Origin: Megalopta genalis
Lineage: Eukaryota > Arthropoda > Insecta > Hymenoptera > Halictidae
Reading direction: 5' to 3'
Length of the DNA: 64,000 bases
Assembly (NCBI RefSeq): GCF_051020955.1
Contig: NC_135019.1
Location: 21,581,375 to 21,645,374, forward strand
In this document: one piece after another, positions 8,901-21,307 of the stretch
Layout of the letters: each line of letters opens with the position of its first letter
Position numbering within the stretch: position 1 is the stretch's first letter
Translations under genes and position numbers: made by a program
The notes under the pieces: generated by a model
The model's database searches: none
Told to the model about the DNA's origin: nothing
Seen by the model: the letters and a program-made list of their open reading frames with translations, nothing else

Positions 8901-9779
8901 TAATTATCTTAAGGGCGATTAATTTCTAAACATAAAAATAAAAACACAAATAGTTTTAGATATAGTTATATAATTTTATTTTAAAGTGACATGTAAAAAG
9001 CGCAACTCCGTTATTATATTGCCAGAGAGCGAAAATAATCGCTAACTTGTTACTTGGGTTGCAGGTATTCTTAAATAATATTTTGCAACTGTGCTTAATC
9101 TTGTCTCATCAGATTTCCACCAATTTGAAATATTTATTAATTTGGCGTGATAATACGCCTTCCGAAAAATAAGTTTATATTTCTCAATTTTTGTGTGTAT
9201 CAAAATTGCACGTTTCAATTTCCGGATTGCTCAGTGTTTAAAAAAATCTAATTATCATGACTTTCTTCCATCTGATCAGTAATACAATGAAGATTTCGAA
9301 GTTAATGCAATTAATCAAGAAACATTTTACGTACTACATAAAAATAATAAAAACGTACCATTTCAGCTAGTTTATTATTCTAAATTAGTATTTTATTAAT
9401 TTCTCATCAACCAAAATAATGTTCTATTTCGTTGTTGTTAGTGCACAACCATTGAAGATCATATAGGCATACAATAATTATAAATTTTTATTTTCTTCTA
9501 GCAAATTATGAACTACAACGAAATTTGAATCATTGCAACCGAAAAATAAATCGTTTTGCAAGGGGTTGAATTCATTTAAATCATTTAAAATCATTTATTT
9601 CAAAAATCATTTCATCACAACTCATTGATTAGGTGAACATTCTGATAAGTAGATTCTTTTAGTAAGACGTTGAAAATGAAAAAAAAAGAGCGAGATTTAT
9701 AGCCTGAAAATGTGAGCTGAAGTATCACACAAAGGTGACAAACTGCTCAAATATGTCGGTTTGTTCCCGAAATTTCAAT
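8901..9779. other. AT-rich intron sequence, nothing recognised
   Basis: Low-complexity AT-rich DNA with no ORF, RNA gene or clear repeat. Confidence 0.5.
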
Positions 9780-10165
9780 TATATTGGATTCCCCGACAAT
9801 ATCGTCCGTACGTCTCGGACACCCGACCGAGACCGCCTGACTTCGTCCGACCCGAACCGATCACTTGGACGTTCGAGATAAGATAGCCCGCAAGCTTCTA
9901 CCTTCGTCTGATCGTAGTTCAGAATTATAACGTTCATGCGGTAGACGCGCCACGCCGCTGTGTGGGACACCCACGCATGCGCCGTCTGCCCCCACTCCTT
10001 ACGTAACTTATTTTCATGTATACGCTGGTCGAAACTCCTATACAGCGTAGTGGGGAGCACAATGGATGTTCCTATCCCTTTGTATTATACCTCTGCGTGA
10101 CGACTCGTTCCTAGTTCAGAATTATAATGTATACCCGTTACGGCGCCCACTCTGCTGTACGAGAG
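9780..10165. repeat. Dispersed repeat, family F6, longest left copy
   Basis: GC-richer island in the Galphaq intron. Its segments recur elsewhere: the AGTTCAGAATTATAACGTT string resembles 45310-45340 (inverted), and the CATGCGCCGTCTGCCCCCAC block resembles 45430-45460 and 8725-8755 (inverted). A second AGTTCAGAATTATAATGT lies at about 10113, suggesting internal duplication. Confidence 0.5.
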
Positions 10166-10793
10166 TACCGGCTCGGCGCGTCACGTGACCTATCCGCACT
10201 TCTTCTATATGAAATCTATGTTATTCACTTCATTTTAAAGTGCTCTGGGAATTGTATCAACCGTCATACTAACCATCCTGTATAATATTTTACAGAACTA
10301 ATCTACGTAAACCAAGCTATTTTTGATATTGTATAACTTTAGTGAACACACATTCTTTAAATCTTTAAAAATAACAAAGGTAACTATAAGATGATCAAAC
10401 TTAGCGATCCAGTCTGTACAATGAGCGCGTAATTTAACGATATTTTTATTTTCTTTCCTCGTATTTATAGTAGTGTAATCAATAACGCCTATACGTAGAT
10501 GAAATCTTGTATTAAAAATGATGAAGGATTCAATTCGTTTAATTATTTTATTTGTTGTATGTCCTGCAACTAACATCATTGTATGATTATATATTAAAGT
10601 AATACAAATTAATCAATAAAAGCCTTTCGAACTAAAAGTTGTTTTTATGTTGTGTGGAGCTTGTATTTTTTAAATAGAAAAGCAAGGCTCATTTCCTGAA
10701 ATAGAACGCACGCGACCTTTAGCAGCTCATTAATGATGTTATAATTTTAAAACCACTACACTCATTCGAAGTTTTATTTGTAAGTATATAACA
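10166..10793. other. AT-rich intron sequence, nothing recognised
   Basis: No gene or clear repeat. The longest minus frame (10298-10579) has no recognisable similarity. Confidence 0.5.
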
Positions 10794-10795
10794 TA

Positions 10796-11271
10796 CAGGG
10801 TGAATCATGAACCGTGATCAATTTAGATTACTTTGTTTGTTAACAGGTCGATCGAAAATTTGTTTATCAAGCATACCACAATTCGGATTTTTAACTTTGA
10901 GACGATTGTAATTAATTTTTACACCATCCTGTTTTATTTTTAAGAAATTTTCAAGGTCACTTTGATTTTTTTGTGTAAGTAAACCTTTCATTTTTTATAT
11001 TTATATTTATGTTTATAAAAATTTCTAATGATACCTAACGAATTTATTTTAATATGCGCTCGAAGATACCTACGTGTAAACAAATTATATATTTATTTAT
11101 AAATAATTCCAGGTGACTTTGAAAACTCTTGGCAAAAATGGAGTTGACAAAAAATTTACTACAATCATTTCACAGCTCTTTTTGAATCGTGCTACGCTTG
11201 ATAAACAAATTTTCGATCGACCTGCTAATAACAGAGCAGTTTAAATTGATCACATTATGTGGTTCGCCCTG
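10796..11271. mobile_element. Mariner-type MITE with about 100-bp inverted ends
   Basis: Left end CAGGGTGAATCATGAACCGT and right end complement CAGGGCGAACCACATAATGT continue into a near-identical block around GGTCGATCGAAAATTTG. The ends are flanked by TA on both sides (10794-10795, 11272-11273). No coding capacity. Confidence 0.85.
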
Positions 11272-11445
11272 TATATCTTTTAAATTTATGTATATTAAGC
11301 AAAACTTTCCTGATTGAAATAAAAAAAAGAATTAATACATTCCGACAGATAGCTTCTAAGATAAAAATTGAGCCAACTTTTGTCACAATGGTCAGGAATT
11401 GCAAAATTTGAAGGTCAGCAAAATAATGACTTGCATGTAGTACAA

Positions 11446-11524
11446 TAATTGATTATTATTAAATATTATTAATAATAATTGATTATTATTAAATATTATT
11501 AATAATAATTGATTATTATTAAAT
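11446..11524. repeat. 30-bp AT-rich tandem repeat, about 2.6 copies
   Basis: The unit AATTGATTATTATTAAATAT plus ATTAATAATA repeats exactly at 11446, 11476 and 11506. Confidence 0.9.
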
Positions 11525-12289
11525 GGTCTATACAATTTTCCTGTTTACGTATGTTCAACTTATTTAATTAATTTAAATGTATTATTAATCAATAATATTC
11601 TACAACGCATTATTTAAAATAATAATTCAATCTGTATGATTAAATGTTTTAATTGCATCAATCGTTATTCTAAGAAAATCTTTGGCAGCCTCAAAGAAAA
11701 GAAAGGTATATTCTTCACAAATTAACTTTGAATTTATGTGTCATTATGTATCATTTACACAATACTTCAAGTGTGTCAAGTGTCTTAAGTGTTGCCAACT
11801 TCGAAAGTCTGTATTTATCGAGCGGCTACTGTATAAAAAGGATTCGTTTTTGGTAGTTAATCTCCTTGAATCATCTAATTTCCATAGAAAATACTTTTTT
11901 TTTTGTATCTTCAATTGTTTCCGTGATAATGAATTACACAATAACTTCGTCAGTTAAAGAAATAAAATTCAATTTTAATTAAGACCATGCTGTGTTTATA
12001 ATACTCTCATATTCTACAAAGTTTATGTGAAGTTTTTGTACGTGAATTCGAAGCTGGTCGGGATTGCTATCATTCATTGAGGTAGTTATACATACAATTC
12101 TTTACATTTGCATTTAACGACAATGAATGCTTCAAATGTAGATAAAAGTAATCCTAAATTTATTAGCATATTTCTGTTTCGTTTTAGTTCCTTTTTAAAG
12201 CAGTGGTTATGATTTAGATTAATGTGCTATTAAAAAGTTACAATATTATTCGTTGTCCAGGTGACAATGTATCCTACATCAGCAAAGAA
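11525..12289. other. AT-rich intron sequence, nothing recognised
   Basis: No supported gene. Short frames near 11682-11957 overlap on both strands and resemble no family. Confidence 0.5.
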
Positions 12290-12655
12290 TGAAGTATTAT
12301 GATGGTAGAAAGAAAATCAGTAACAAGTGTGAGTAAGAACAAAAAAAAAGGGTGATTAAAAATGATTAAGTTTGTGGAAGATACCTGGGTACAAAACAAG
12401 AAAATTAGCAAATAGTGGAAAAGTATTCTTATACATTATATGATAAAGATAAGAGCATTTAGATGAAGAGAAGAAAAGGTGAGAGTTACAACTTCATGCA
12501 AGAGACAGTCGAAAAGAGAGGGTTTTGTGGACAAATAAAAGAGGAAAGGAAGCAGACGCAGGAATTATGAGTGGATGGTGAATTGAGATTAGAAACATGG
12601 TGAAATTTATGGACTTGCACAGAACTGTTCAACAGCTTGTCTGTAGGAACAGCAA

Positions 12656-12990
12656 TTTTTAGTTCAGAGCAAACACCGATCGACGGGTTCTAGGCTCTAC
12701 TCCCGAGAGCAACGATACCCCTTCCTTAGCTCCTCGTGAGACTGCCCACCAGTAACGATACGTTATTTGGCTGAAGACGGTGACAGAGATCAACTGCAGG
12801 TTACGTCGAGATTGAGTGAAATAGAATCAGCATCGCACGATCGACAAATAACAGCAATGCGTACACGTGAGAGAGGAAGGATAGCATGAAAACGTAAACA
12901 CTTTGCTCTTTTCGCCGTAGCTTTGCCCTTAGCTTGTTACTTAGCCTTTGCTCACCGAGAGGCCTGTTGAACAACTCTGGACTAGCAGAT
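12656..12990. repeat. Dispersed repeat copy (shared with 39465-39765)
   Basis: Shares with 39465-39765 the strings ACCGATCGACGGGTTC, CCAGTAACGATACGTTATT, GTTACGTCGAGATTGAGTG and AATAGAAT, in the same order, and ends in a common GTTGAACA..TCTGG block. The same family is joined to F6 sequence at 39400. Confidence 0.8.
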
Positions 12991-14024
12991 AGCAGTAGGA
13001 AAAATACATGGTTCACGTATTAACGCATATTAAATTGGAAAAATAGAAGAACCTAAAAAGACGGAATAATACTACGCGATTAAGAAAATAATATGAGAAA
13101 AGCAAAAATATATTGCAGACTTGAAAATATGGAAAAAAGCGAAACGATCGTGTGAAACAGAAAAGTGCCAAAGAATCAAAGAAGATAATAGGAATTAGAA
13201 ATGTGGACGTGATTAATTCTCTACAGTGAGATTTGGGTTTTCAAAGTCTGTTGCATATGCATGGAATAGCATAAAACTATTTCCAAATAACTCGCACTCG
13301 GTTCTTTTAACTTATTTTTTCAACCATTTTTCTCTTTGGTCTCGGCAAACAATAATATTCATCTTTGTTATGTGTCTGCACGAAACTAAAAACTGTTATT
13401 GTTATATTTTCAGAACGAATTAAAGCACGGGTATATTAATTATACGTGTACTTATCTATTTCGAAAGCCGTGCACACGTGAACTCGTGCATTATGAAGCA
13501 AACGGATCAATACACGGATGTGCACGTATATTTAGGTGCACGCGAAATGGGAACCTCTACTATACAGTTAACATTTTCAACAAAAAAATTGCAACAAATT
13601 TCTTCGTGTACCGTCTTGTCAAGTGATGCATTTTATACTTTGTCCCCATGTATCAGCTTCTTTGGCTAAATTTAACATAGGGTTGGACCTGGTACGATAT
13701 GGTTTTTATAAAAAGTAAAATTAAGTAGCCTGTTGAATGCTTCCTCGTTGGTTTAACTTGGTTTAGAGGCATTTTACATTATGTTATTCAATTTAATGAA
13801 TAACCTTTTAATCAAATAATAACCTTTTAATCAATTTTCAGCATAAAGGTTCATTCCTATCGAGTGAAAAACATATGTTTAATGATCAAACATTCACACC
13901 GGTTTTTTTTGTATTTATGTATTTCTTGTATTTATGCAATGGTTTTTTTTTGTGTTTATCGTTATAGATAAAGCCATGTATTCAAAGCATTGTTGCATCG
14001 AATTTCTTAACTACTACATCTAAG
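12991..14024. other. Intron sequence, purine-rich then AT-rich
   Basis: 13020-13210 continues the strongly purine-rich strand bias seen at 12290-12640, on the other side of the repeat. The remainder is AT-rich with no supported gene. Confidence 0.45.
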
Positions 14025-14439
14025 TACAGGTTAGGACATGACTACTAGCTTTTCAAACGAAATAACTTTCTTCAAATTGGTTCAAATGATTTGAATATTT
14101 TTAAGATTTTAGTCTGACTAGTTTGCTAAAAAATAAGTAAACAAATTTTTTTAGGTTACAATTGGTTAGGAAGAAATTTGTAGTACAGATATTAAGTTAT
14201 CAGGATCTACAAAACGCGTTTATTAAATTTTCATTATAGGCTCAGATAAAAAGGTTGAAAAACATTATTTTTCAATTTTTGTATCATTCCAACCAACTGC
14301 AACCTAAAAAAAATTTTTTTACTTATTCTCTAGGAAACTAGTCGGACTAAAATCTCAAAAAAATTCAAATCGTTTGGACCAATCTGAAAAAAGTTATTCC
14401 GTGTGAAAAGCTGTCGACATACTTCTCGTGGCGAGTGTA
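14025..14439. mobile_element. Foldback MITE with about 130-bp inverted arms (F4-like)
   Basis: The left arm (AGCTTTTCAAACGAAATAAC ... TTTAGGTTACAATTGGTT) is matched by the complement of the right arm. The centre carries the GGATCTACAAAACGCGTT / TTTTCATTATAGGCTCAGAT strings typical of the F4 family described below. No ORF. Confidence 0.85.
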
Positions 14440-14774
14440 TGTCCAATTTGAATATTTTCATTATTTGTAATAATATAAAAAACATTTATGTACAGAACTT
14501 TAATGCTACGGATAGGGTTGTAATACATTGATGCAAATAGTTTTTATGAACTATTGTTTGTTTGTAATAGTGTTTATGAACTATTGTTAGTTTTATGAAC
14601 ATACTCGCTCACTAACTGTGAGCGAGTATGAACCTGTTTTTACTGTGTAAATTTTGTACACATTTGTTCATATTATAAATTCATTTATATTCAAAGTGGA
14701 CATAAATAATGTGCCACACTGTAATACCTATTATTAAGAGAAGAGAAATCAGGATCATTGATAAAAGTACTTAC

Positions 14775-14959
14775 TATATTCGAAGAATCGGCATATTCGA
14801 TTTTAAGAAGATCCATCGCTCGGATCATGGATTGCATGGCCATGAAAATGTTTTGATATACGAGTTTAATGAACCCCCTCTTATCGTCATCCGAGTAGCC
14901 AGCTCCGTGGATAATTCTCATCTGTTTAATAAAAGTGGATTTGCCGGATTCACCAGTAC
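14775..14959 (-). CDS. Galphaq: G protein alpha-q subunit, P-loop exon
   Basis: Seen: read on the minus strand, a 185-bp exon gives (G)TGESGKSTFIKQMRIIHG, then AGYSDDDKRGFIKLVYQN, then IFMAMQSMIRAMDLLKIEYA, ending DSSNI. GTGESGKS is the G1/P-loop that binds nucleotide phosphates and Mg2+, and what follows opens the helical domain. Acceptor ...TTGTTACAG (AG at 14961-14960) and donor GTAAGT (14774-14769) are canonical. The exon begins within the glycine codon of the P-loop and ends on a codon boundary. Known: the 185-bp size and phase equal what I recall for vertebrate GNAQ exon 2, and KLVYQNIFMAMQSMIRAMD is Gq-class rather than Gi, Gs or G12. It splices to 332-178 across a 14,442-bp intron. 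The first exon (N-terminal palmitoylation and beta-gamma contact) was not found in the window. Confidence 0.97.
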
Positions 14960-15162
14960 CTGTAACAAGATATTCGCCTCATTAGTTATGGTATCGACGT
15001 AAACGAGTATTTCTGGGTCACATGTGCCGCTGATTTCTCTTAGACTTTTACTTAATCAATTCTTCCGTGTCATTTATATGCAATCTTAAGAGACTATTGT
15101 TTTCAAATGATTAGGGATATATAAAAGTTACCATCGTTTTCAGACCAACTTGCTGTATTAAA

Positions 15163-15343
15163 AAAATGAACGATTTGGGAAGAGGTGAATACGATTATTC
15201 CAGCCTCGCGGCTCGTTTTTATGGTCGTCGATTGTCAAGAACTATAAAAACAAGGCGCAAGGCTCGAATAATCATATCTCCTTTTTTTAAATTGTCCATT
15301 TCTTTTTTACAAGCTGAAGGACAATTGGGGAGAATTTACTGTA
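15163..15343. mobile_element. F3 foldback MITE, left end lost
   Basis: Shares with the copies at 29984 and 53834 the arms (ACGATTATTCC..GCCTCGCGGCTCG and its inverse) and the right terminus GGGGAGAATTTACTGTA. The left terminus is missing. Confidence 0.8.
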
Positions 15344-16129
15344 TTCCGTATAAGGACAGCATTCAAAGACAGCGTTAACACCAGTTTCCAACAGTTAGTT
15401 ACGAGTCAAAATGACCCTGCACTCATCTTCCACAACCATCGAAAATAATTTGTCTTCCGAAAGTTAACACCATTTGAGCCGTACAATACTTTTTAGTGAA
15501 AATATTTTCCACCATTAGCTATTACGTTTTGTCACCTTTCAGGTAGAAGACGGAGTCCGCGATTTAAAATATCCTTATTTTTGGAGGCAATGATGCTACC
15601 GTCACATTTTTTACTTTCTTTGGCGTCTCGAAATCGCCATCCGGAAAGTTTGTGTTGCATGGAGAAAAACAAACGGAAATTCGATGGTGCCAGATTTTGG
15701 AAATACGCCGGGTGCGATAAAACTTCCTACTATAGTTCCACAAGAGTTTCACCGTACGCATTACAAATTATTTTTGCTGTTTCAGACGCAGTTTTCTGTT
15801 GATTAAGAGATATGGTACAGACAAAACCAGTAATTTTCCATCTAAAATTTTGAAAATATGCATTTTGATAGCATTTTTTACGCTGATTCGAATTAGGAGA
15901 CAATTATTTTGACAACTCACTTTTTAGTTAATAACATGTTTTTTTTTAATAAAACCAAAATCGAATCGAGAAAACTACATCCAATCTCTTCGATACCATG
16001 TACACAAACTGAAATTCAAATTTTAGCTCAAAAACTTTATCATTCGAGTTATATCAAGTTAAGTGATAATTATTAGCGATAATTATTAAATCTCACACAC
16101 ATTTTTCAACTACTTATAGAATTACAAAA
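15344..16129. other. Probable Galphaq intron/upstream DNA, nothing recognised
   Basis: No gene supported. Overlapping short frames on both strands near 15560-15800 have no family resemblance. Confidence 0.45.
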
Positions 16130-16258
16130 ATGCCTATGCTCTCCTCCGCACCCGTAGAAAGATTATTTAGTTATGTATGAATGATCAATCTAACAAAAAC
16201 TATCAAACTTTCCGATGCAACATCCGAAAAAAGAAAGATAGAAGAAATAAATCGATGA
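16130..16258 (+). pseudogene. hAT transposase C-terminal remnant
   Basis: The plus frame reads MPMLSSAPVERLFSYV, stop, then MINLTKTIKLSDATSEKRK, ending at a stop at 16256-16258. SSAPVERLFSY and the following R/K-LSD block are the hAT dimerisation motif. An in-frame stop and lack of upstream domains mark it as a fossil. Confidence 0.8.
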
Positions 16259-17089
16259 ACTATCAAAAAAACACACTTTGTATTCCATCATTTTTATTAA
16301 AATTGATTTTCTGTATAAATTCCTGCATGAATTCAGTATGAATTCCATATGAATTCTTATTCGAATAAAATCTTATTAGGATAGATTGTTATCTACATCA
16401 ATTTTGATTCGATAATATCAAACATTATTCGTTAATCTTTATCTCTTATCCGTTATCCAAATACAATTTTTGTCTAACTCTGATAGCTAGATAGACGGTC
16501 ATAATGACAATAATTAATTGAAATAACTCGAACAATAATAGTTTTTAATCTGAAATTTTTACTGCACTTTGTGTATATGACGTTGAAGAAAATTGGGAAC
16601 GGATTTTTCAATTCGACTTTTTTACATGGAAAGAATATTTTTTATTGTCAAAAAATTATTTGGCAAAATAATTTGCGCATAATTCGAATCAGCGTGAGAA
16701 ATGCTATTAAAATGTATATTTTCTATATTTATTTACTAGTAGTTATTTTCTGCCTTGGCGCCCTCCCTCAAACAGAAAGGACATGCAGTGCCCAATATGC
16801 GTCTCAAAAAGTAAATTTAAACGTACGGGACACCTTTTCCTCCCATATCTGAATCGAGCACAGCTCGACAAGTAGGAGGATAGATATAGCGAGCGAATGC
16901 GAGATAGACGAAACACGTCGAGCATCGACGGTCGAGACTCGTCATTTAAAAGAGACACCGCGACCAGCAAAAGAGAAACGAAAAAAAATTTCATTTCCAG
17001 TAATTGTCGCTTACCTTCCCAATTGTAACTACAAACACGATGTAAATCGGGTCGATTTAAGTTATTCTCGGATTAATTAATAAGCGAAC
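16259..17089. other. AT-rich DNA, nothing recognised
   Basis: Includes a minus frame at 16743-16994 beginning MKFFFVSLLLVAVSLL, which looks signal-peptide-like but is Ser/Arg-rich afterwards with no family match. Treated as chance. Confidence 0.4.
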
Positions 17090-17398
17090 TACAGAGTGTT
17101 CCAAATGTTACTCGTAATCCGGAAATGAGGGGTTCCTGAGGTCATTTGAAGTAATTTTTTACTTAACGCAAATACAATCCGTGGCATCGTTTATAGTTTA
17201 ATAACGAAAAACACTGACTAATGAGAGGCGAGCTCGGTTGGCGCAAGGCGGCCAAACCAACGAGCAGACGATACCCAGTTCCGTTCATTGACTCGGCCAC
17301 CTCGCGCCAGCTGATCTCGCTTTTCATTGGTCGCTGTTTTTCGTTAATAACTCGTAAACAAAACCGCGGATTGCATTTGTGCTAAGGAAAAAGTAAGT
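17090..17398. mobile_element. F1 foldback MITE, right end truncated
   Basis: Starts TACAGAGTGTTCCAAATG. It has the F1 inner arms ACTAATGAGAGGCGAGCTCG / CAGCTGATCTCGCTTTTCATTGG and the CGCGGATTGCATTTG block, then breaks off at AAAAAGTAAG. Confidence 0.85.
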
Positions 17399-18576
17399 AA
17401 GTTCAATTGTATTTAGACTGTTTCTAATCACAATAATCTAAGCTATTCGCTGGTGCCACAACTACAAAAGTAAGACGGGAAATACCGAAAACGAAGTTCT
17501 CTTTCTTGCATGTGTACTTCCTTTCCAGTCATTGCATCATATTGGTGTATGTCTCTCTTCTTACCCTTCACTACAGTTATTCTCGAGATAAGGTCTCGCT
17601 AAGCTCGAGGCACTGTGATGCGAGTGGGACTGGGTCGTGTATATTTAACCGTACGTACGTACGTACAAGATAAATTTTTTTTCACCCTGTAAATATGAAT
17701 TCGGTTAGCTACAAAAAACTATGTAAATATTGTTCGATGTTCCACGTCTACAAGAGTGTATACAAAATTTGATAAAAATATACATAAGTGTATCGATTGA
17801 GTAATGTCCTGTGGTAGTCATACTAGAATGACCCACCATTGGGTCACGGTGTTCTGTTAAGCTTTTATTAACTATGGTATGATTGCTCATCGATACGTGA
17901 ACATCGTGACGCACCTGCGACCATGTTAATTGATTAATAAAAAGAGCTACAGACAACATGATCCACAAGTGGTCACCCCACGATAATTGATTAAAAGCCC
18001 AGCGGATTCCATAATCCACCAGTAGCCACCTTGCCATAATTAAACAGCCTTTGCCGATATCGTAACTTATCGGTGGGTCACCCTGTTGCAAGTCTTATAG
18101 AAAGCATGACCTAGCAGTAACCATCTTCCATTAATCGATACTACGTACATAATATACCAGAATGACACATGCATGCCAGTCGTGCTGGGGTTTCTAATTA
18201 TTTTTCTATCGTCGATCGAAAGAGACTCGTCCTTCCGAAATATCAACTCTTCGTTTCGCTTGAACCAATTGCGGTCCAACGTCAGTTTTTGAAACAAAAG
18301 CACATGGTGTTTATCTCTATGATATGGACTTGGTATGTATGGTGTTTTAGGTGTAAAAGGTACTAGACTGCATACCACAAACATCAAACGACTTTTGTAT
18401 TTACATTATATACATATTTGATAGCAAGAATAAGAAAAGCCTATGTGCACACACCCGTTTTACAAATCGATACGTCTAGTTCATTCAAAATATCCATTGT
18501 ATTTACTTCAGTAACACAATGGATTTGAAGTAACTTAAGTAACTGAGTAGTGAAGTAACTAAGTAAGTTTATTTGT
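17399..18576. other. Unclassified; short GGGTCACC-type repeats
   Basis: 17790-18190 contains several GGTCACC / GGTGACC-like and CAGTAGCCACC strings and a 128-codon minus frame (18091-17705) without family resemblance. CGTACGTACGTACGTAC at about 17650-17667 is a short tetranucleotide run. Confidence 0.4.
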
Positions 18577-18680
18577 AGTAACTTTTTCCTTAGCGCAAAT
18601 GCAATCGGCGACTTTGTTTACGAGTTACCATCGAAAAACAGTGACCAATGAGAGGTGAGATCAGTTGGCAGACGGTCATA
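18577..18680. mobile_element. F1 foldback MITE fragment
   Basis: Carries the F1 strings AACTTTTTCCTTAGCGCAAA and GTGACCAATGAGAGGTGAG only; one arm. Confidence 0.8.
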
Positions 18681-20389
18681 TGTTTTCATAGTCAATACTT
18701 GAACTTAGTTTGTAACATTCTTTTGAAATTTTTCTTTAGCTCAGAAACTGTAAATATGGTACCAAAGATGTCCTCAATAAGGAAGCGGAAAGCATATGTT
18801 GGAGATTTGCAGAATTTGGATATACCGAATGATCATGATAATTGTATAGTCGTTGTTAATATAACAATTGTTAAGACAAATAAAAAAATAAAAATATTAC
18901 TATCTTATTTTGTATAACTTCTATAATATAAATAATCAATAAGTGTAAATGTATAATTTATACGTGTAGTTAGATTAAGTTTTAGGATTTGGTTGTAGTG
19001 TTTTCGTCTTAGTTTAAACGTCAATTTTGGTTATTAGTATATTACTCTCGTTCGTACATCATGTATTTTCTTTTGTACAAATGAGCTCTCATGCGCACAC
19101 AGTTCGTATAATAAAAATAATAATAAAATAATTTTTTTCTAAACATTTATGTATTGATATCACGTAATGAAATATCGGTATATTATTATCATTATATTAT
19201 TATATCACTTATTATACTATATTATAAATTTCTGTTATATAAATATATTATAATATTAAAAAAAATTTCGTCTCCGTTGGCTGCCGGCTTGGCTCAGGTC
19301 GAAATGAGGTAAAATTATATATTTTTCTGCAAAAGCTGTTAATGCAATTTTGGTTGTTATACAATTGAATGAAACCAAATTCAAAGTCAGAGGGGCGGCT
19401 TCTTTCAGCGCCATAAACCGTTAGACACAACATTCAGCCAAAAGTCACTTTTATAAACATATGACGCTAAAATTATGCTGTTGATTCGTTTAAATTTTAA
19501 TGATTAAATGTACTTGCATCTCATTTTGATTTCACAACTTTTTATTGTATGTCTACCTGTTACTTTCTTCTAGACTTTTGTAATTGATAGAAAAGGGAAA
19601 TTTAAATAATAAAAAACACATATATGATGTACTTGCAACTCATTTTGATTCAACTTCTTTTTGTATGCTTCCCTATTACTTTCTATCCCATTATATGAAA
19701 AAATTAGTTCATAGTAATTTTTTCTTATCGATCTTCTTTACGCACTTGACGTACTTTTGTTCACTTCTTTTATGAAGTCCTTTTAAGGGTTTGTATCGAC
19801 TAGTATTGTAAATTTTAATATTTAAGGTATCACACAAATATATAAATAAAGGATATTGTTTTCTAAAGGTGAATAAAACTTGTTAACATAATTACATATT
19901 ATTTATTTATTAGTAATATGTAAAATTACTTTCATCCAAATTATGACAATAATCTACATAAAATATTCATTATATCTTGGTGCAAAGAATTTGATATTAT
20001 CTCTAAAATATTAATTCCTTTATATCAGTTGTTAGTTGCGCCAATTGCATCTACTTTGTGCGCAAATATCTCCCAAACAGTCTTTAATCGTGTTGAGATC
20101 AAGAGATCGAGAGTGTTCTAGAAACATTTTGATACTTTTTGTTTGCAGAAAGCTTTTCACGTATTTTGTTACTTGTACAATTACATTTTCGTATAAACTT
20201 CTTTAAAGTCATTAAACACATTATAGAGGAATGTTCTTCATCATTCGAAGAATACCCCAGCATTATGGAGACATGAAGACAAGCACCGTGACACCAATCG
20301 ATGTCAATTCTGAAAGTTCCATTTGCTAATTGACTTTTCTTATCTCGAGGTTCTGTTTTATCCGAGCTCAAGGTGTTAACAGGCATGTA
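18681..20389. other. AT-rich DNA, nothing recognised
   Basis: No supported gene. Two similar strings (GTACTTGCAACTCATTTTGA at about 19628 and GTACTTGCATCTCATTTTGA at about 19509) show a local duplication of about 118 bp spacing. Confidence 0.45.
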
Positions 20390-20425
20390 CAGTTACTCAC
20401 AAAATTGAGCGTACACCTAAATTGG
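20390..20425. mobile_element. Single Tc1/mariner-like terminus
   Basis: TACAGTTACTCACAAAATTG followed by AGCGTACACC resembles insect Tc1-type terminal repeats. The matching opposite end was not found, so the element is partial. Confidence 0.4.
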
Positions 20426-20950
20426 CAATGATGATCAGCAGAAAAATAAACCAAAATGGACATTTTCAAATAAAACACAATATACATTTTATTTGGATTT
20501 TTCAACAGGTAACCCTTTAAAAGAAAATTTAATAAAATGAACTACTTATTTATATTTAACACCAAACGTAAAACTACTCTTATTTTTGTTATTAAATTTG
20601 AAATATTCTTCTATATTTCCTCAATCTTAAACCTTACATACTATTTATGATTAATTTATTATTATTATTTTATTATTTCCTCAACTAAATCTTACATATG
20701 ATTCGCTTCTTCTCGAGATATTTGTTCTTTTCCTCTGTAAGTGGTTCATTCCATAAATCATAAAAATAACGATGGAACCAGAGTTCTGATTTTTCAAGAA
20801 TAAAATATTAGGTGGGACAGAATTTTCGAAAATTTTCACTATTGATCCATGATTTTGTTTAGTTGCGTAGGGTACAAACCGAACGGGTTATTCAGTATTG
20901 CGCAAGTTTTCCACCAGATCGCATATTAATATTTACTTTACATGTGATTC

Positions 20951-21307
20951 ATGTCGTTTCCCGTTACGAATCGACGGGCTCCCTCGAGAACACGTGGACT
21001 GAAACCGCCTAAACAACTTTGTACATATCTCCGACGCGTGCGGATCCGAAAGCTGATCAATCAAGTTGGGAACGTATTCAAGCGTCGCGTCGCGTCGGAG
21101 TTGGCCGACCTCCGACGACCTTTATCGTTCGACAATTTCCGTGCACCAATCGGCGCGTGCATCATGCTTTTCCGGGATGACAACGGAAGGATACTACCCA
21201 ACCACAAACGTATCATTAGATTCTATATCTTGCAACGTTGGTTTCATCTCAAATGGTATTCAGTCGTAATTCATTTGAATTTTATGTGTGTATCATTAAA
21301 ATTCTAA
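20951..21307 (+). CDS. Hypothetical 118-codon ORF, basic, unrecognised
   Basis: ATG-started frame beginning MSFPVTNRRAPSRTRGLK. It is rich in Arg and relatively GC-rich for the window over its first 90 codons, then AT-rich. A second frame (21066-21269) is also open across the same DNA, so openness proves little. No domain recognised. It could be a decayed element or a GC-rich regulatory island rather than a gene. Confidence 0.15.
   Translation: MSFPVTNRRAPSRTRGLKPPKQLCTYLRRVRIRKLINQVGNVFKRRVASELADLRRPLSFDNFRAPIGACIMLFRDDNGRILPNHKRIIRFYILQRWFHLKWYSVVIHLNFMCVSLKF

Noticed and set aside
14709..15002. Plus-strand 97-codon ORF
   Set aside because: Antisense of the Galphaq P-loop exon.
16743..16994. 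Minus ORF beginning MKFFFVSLLLVAVSLL (signal-peptide-like)
   Set aside because: No conserved mature part, no splice or promoter support, and such strings arise easily from T-rich DNA.
17705..18387. Minus ORFs of 106-128 codons
   Set aside because: No family resemblance; the DNA carries short repeated GGTCACC strings that explain the open frame.
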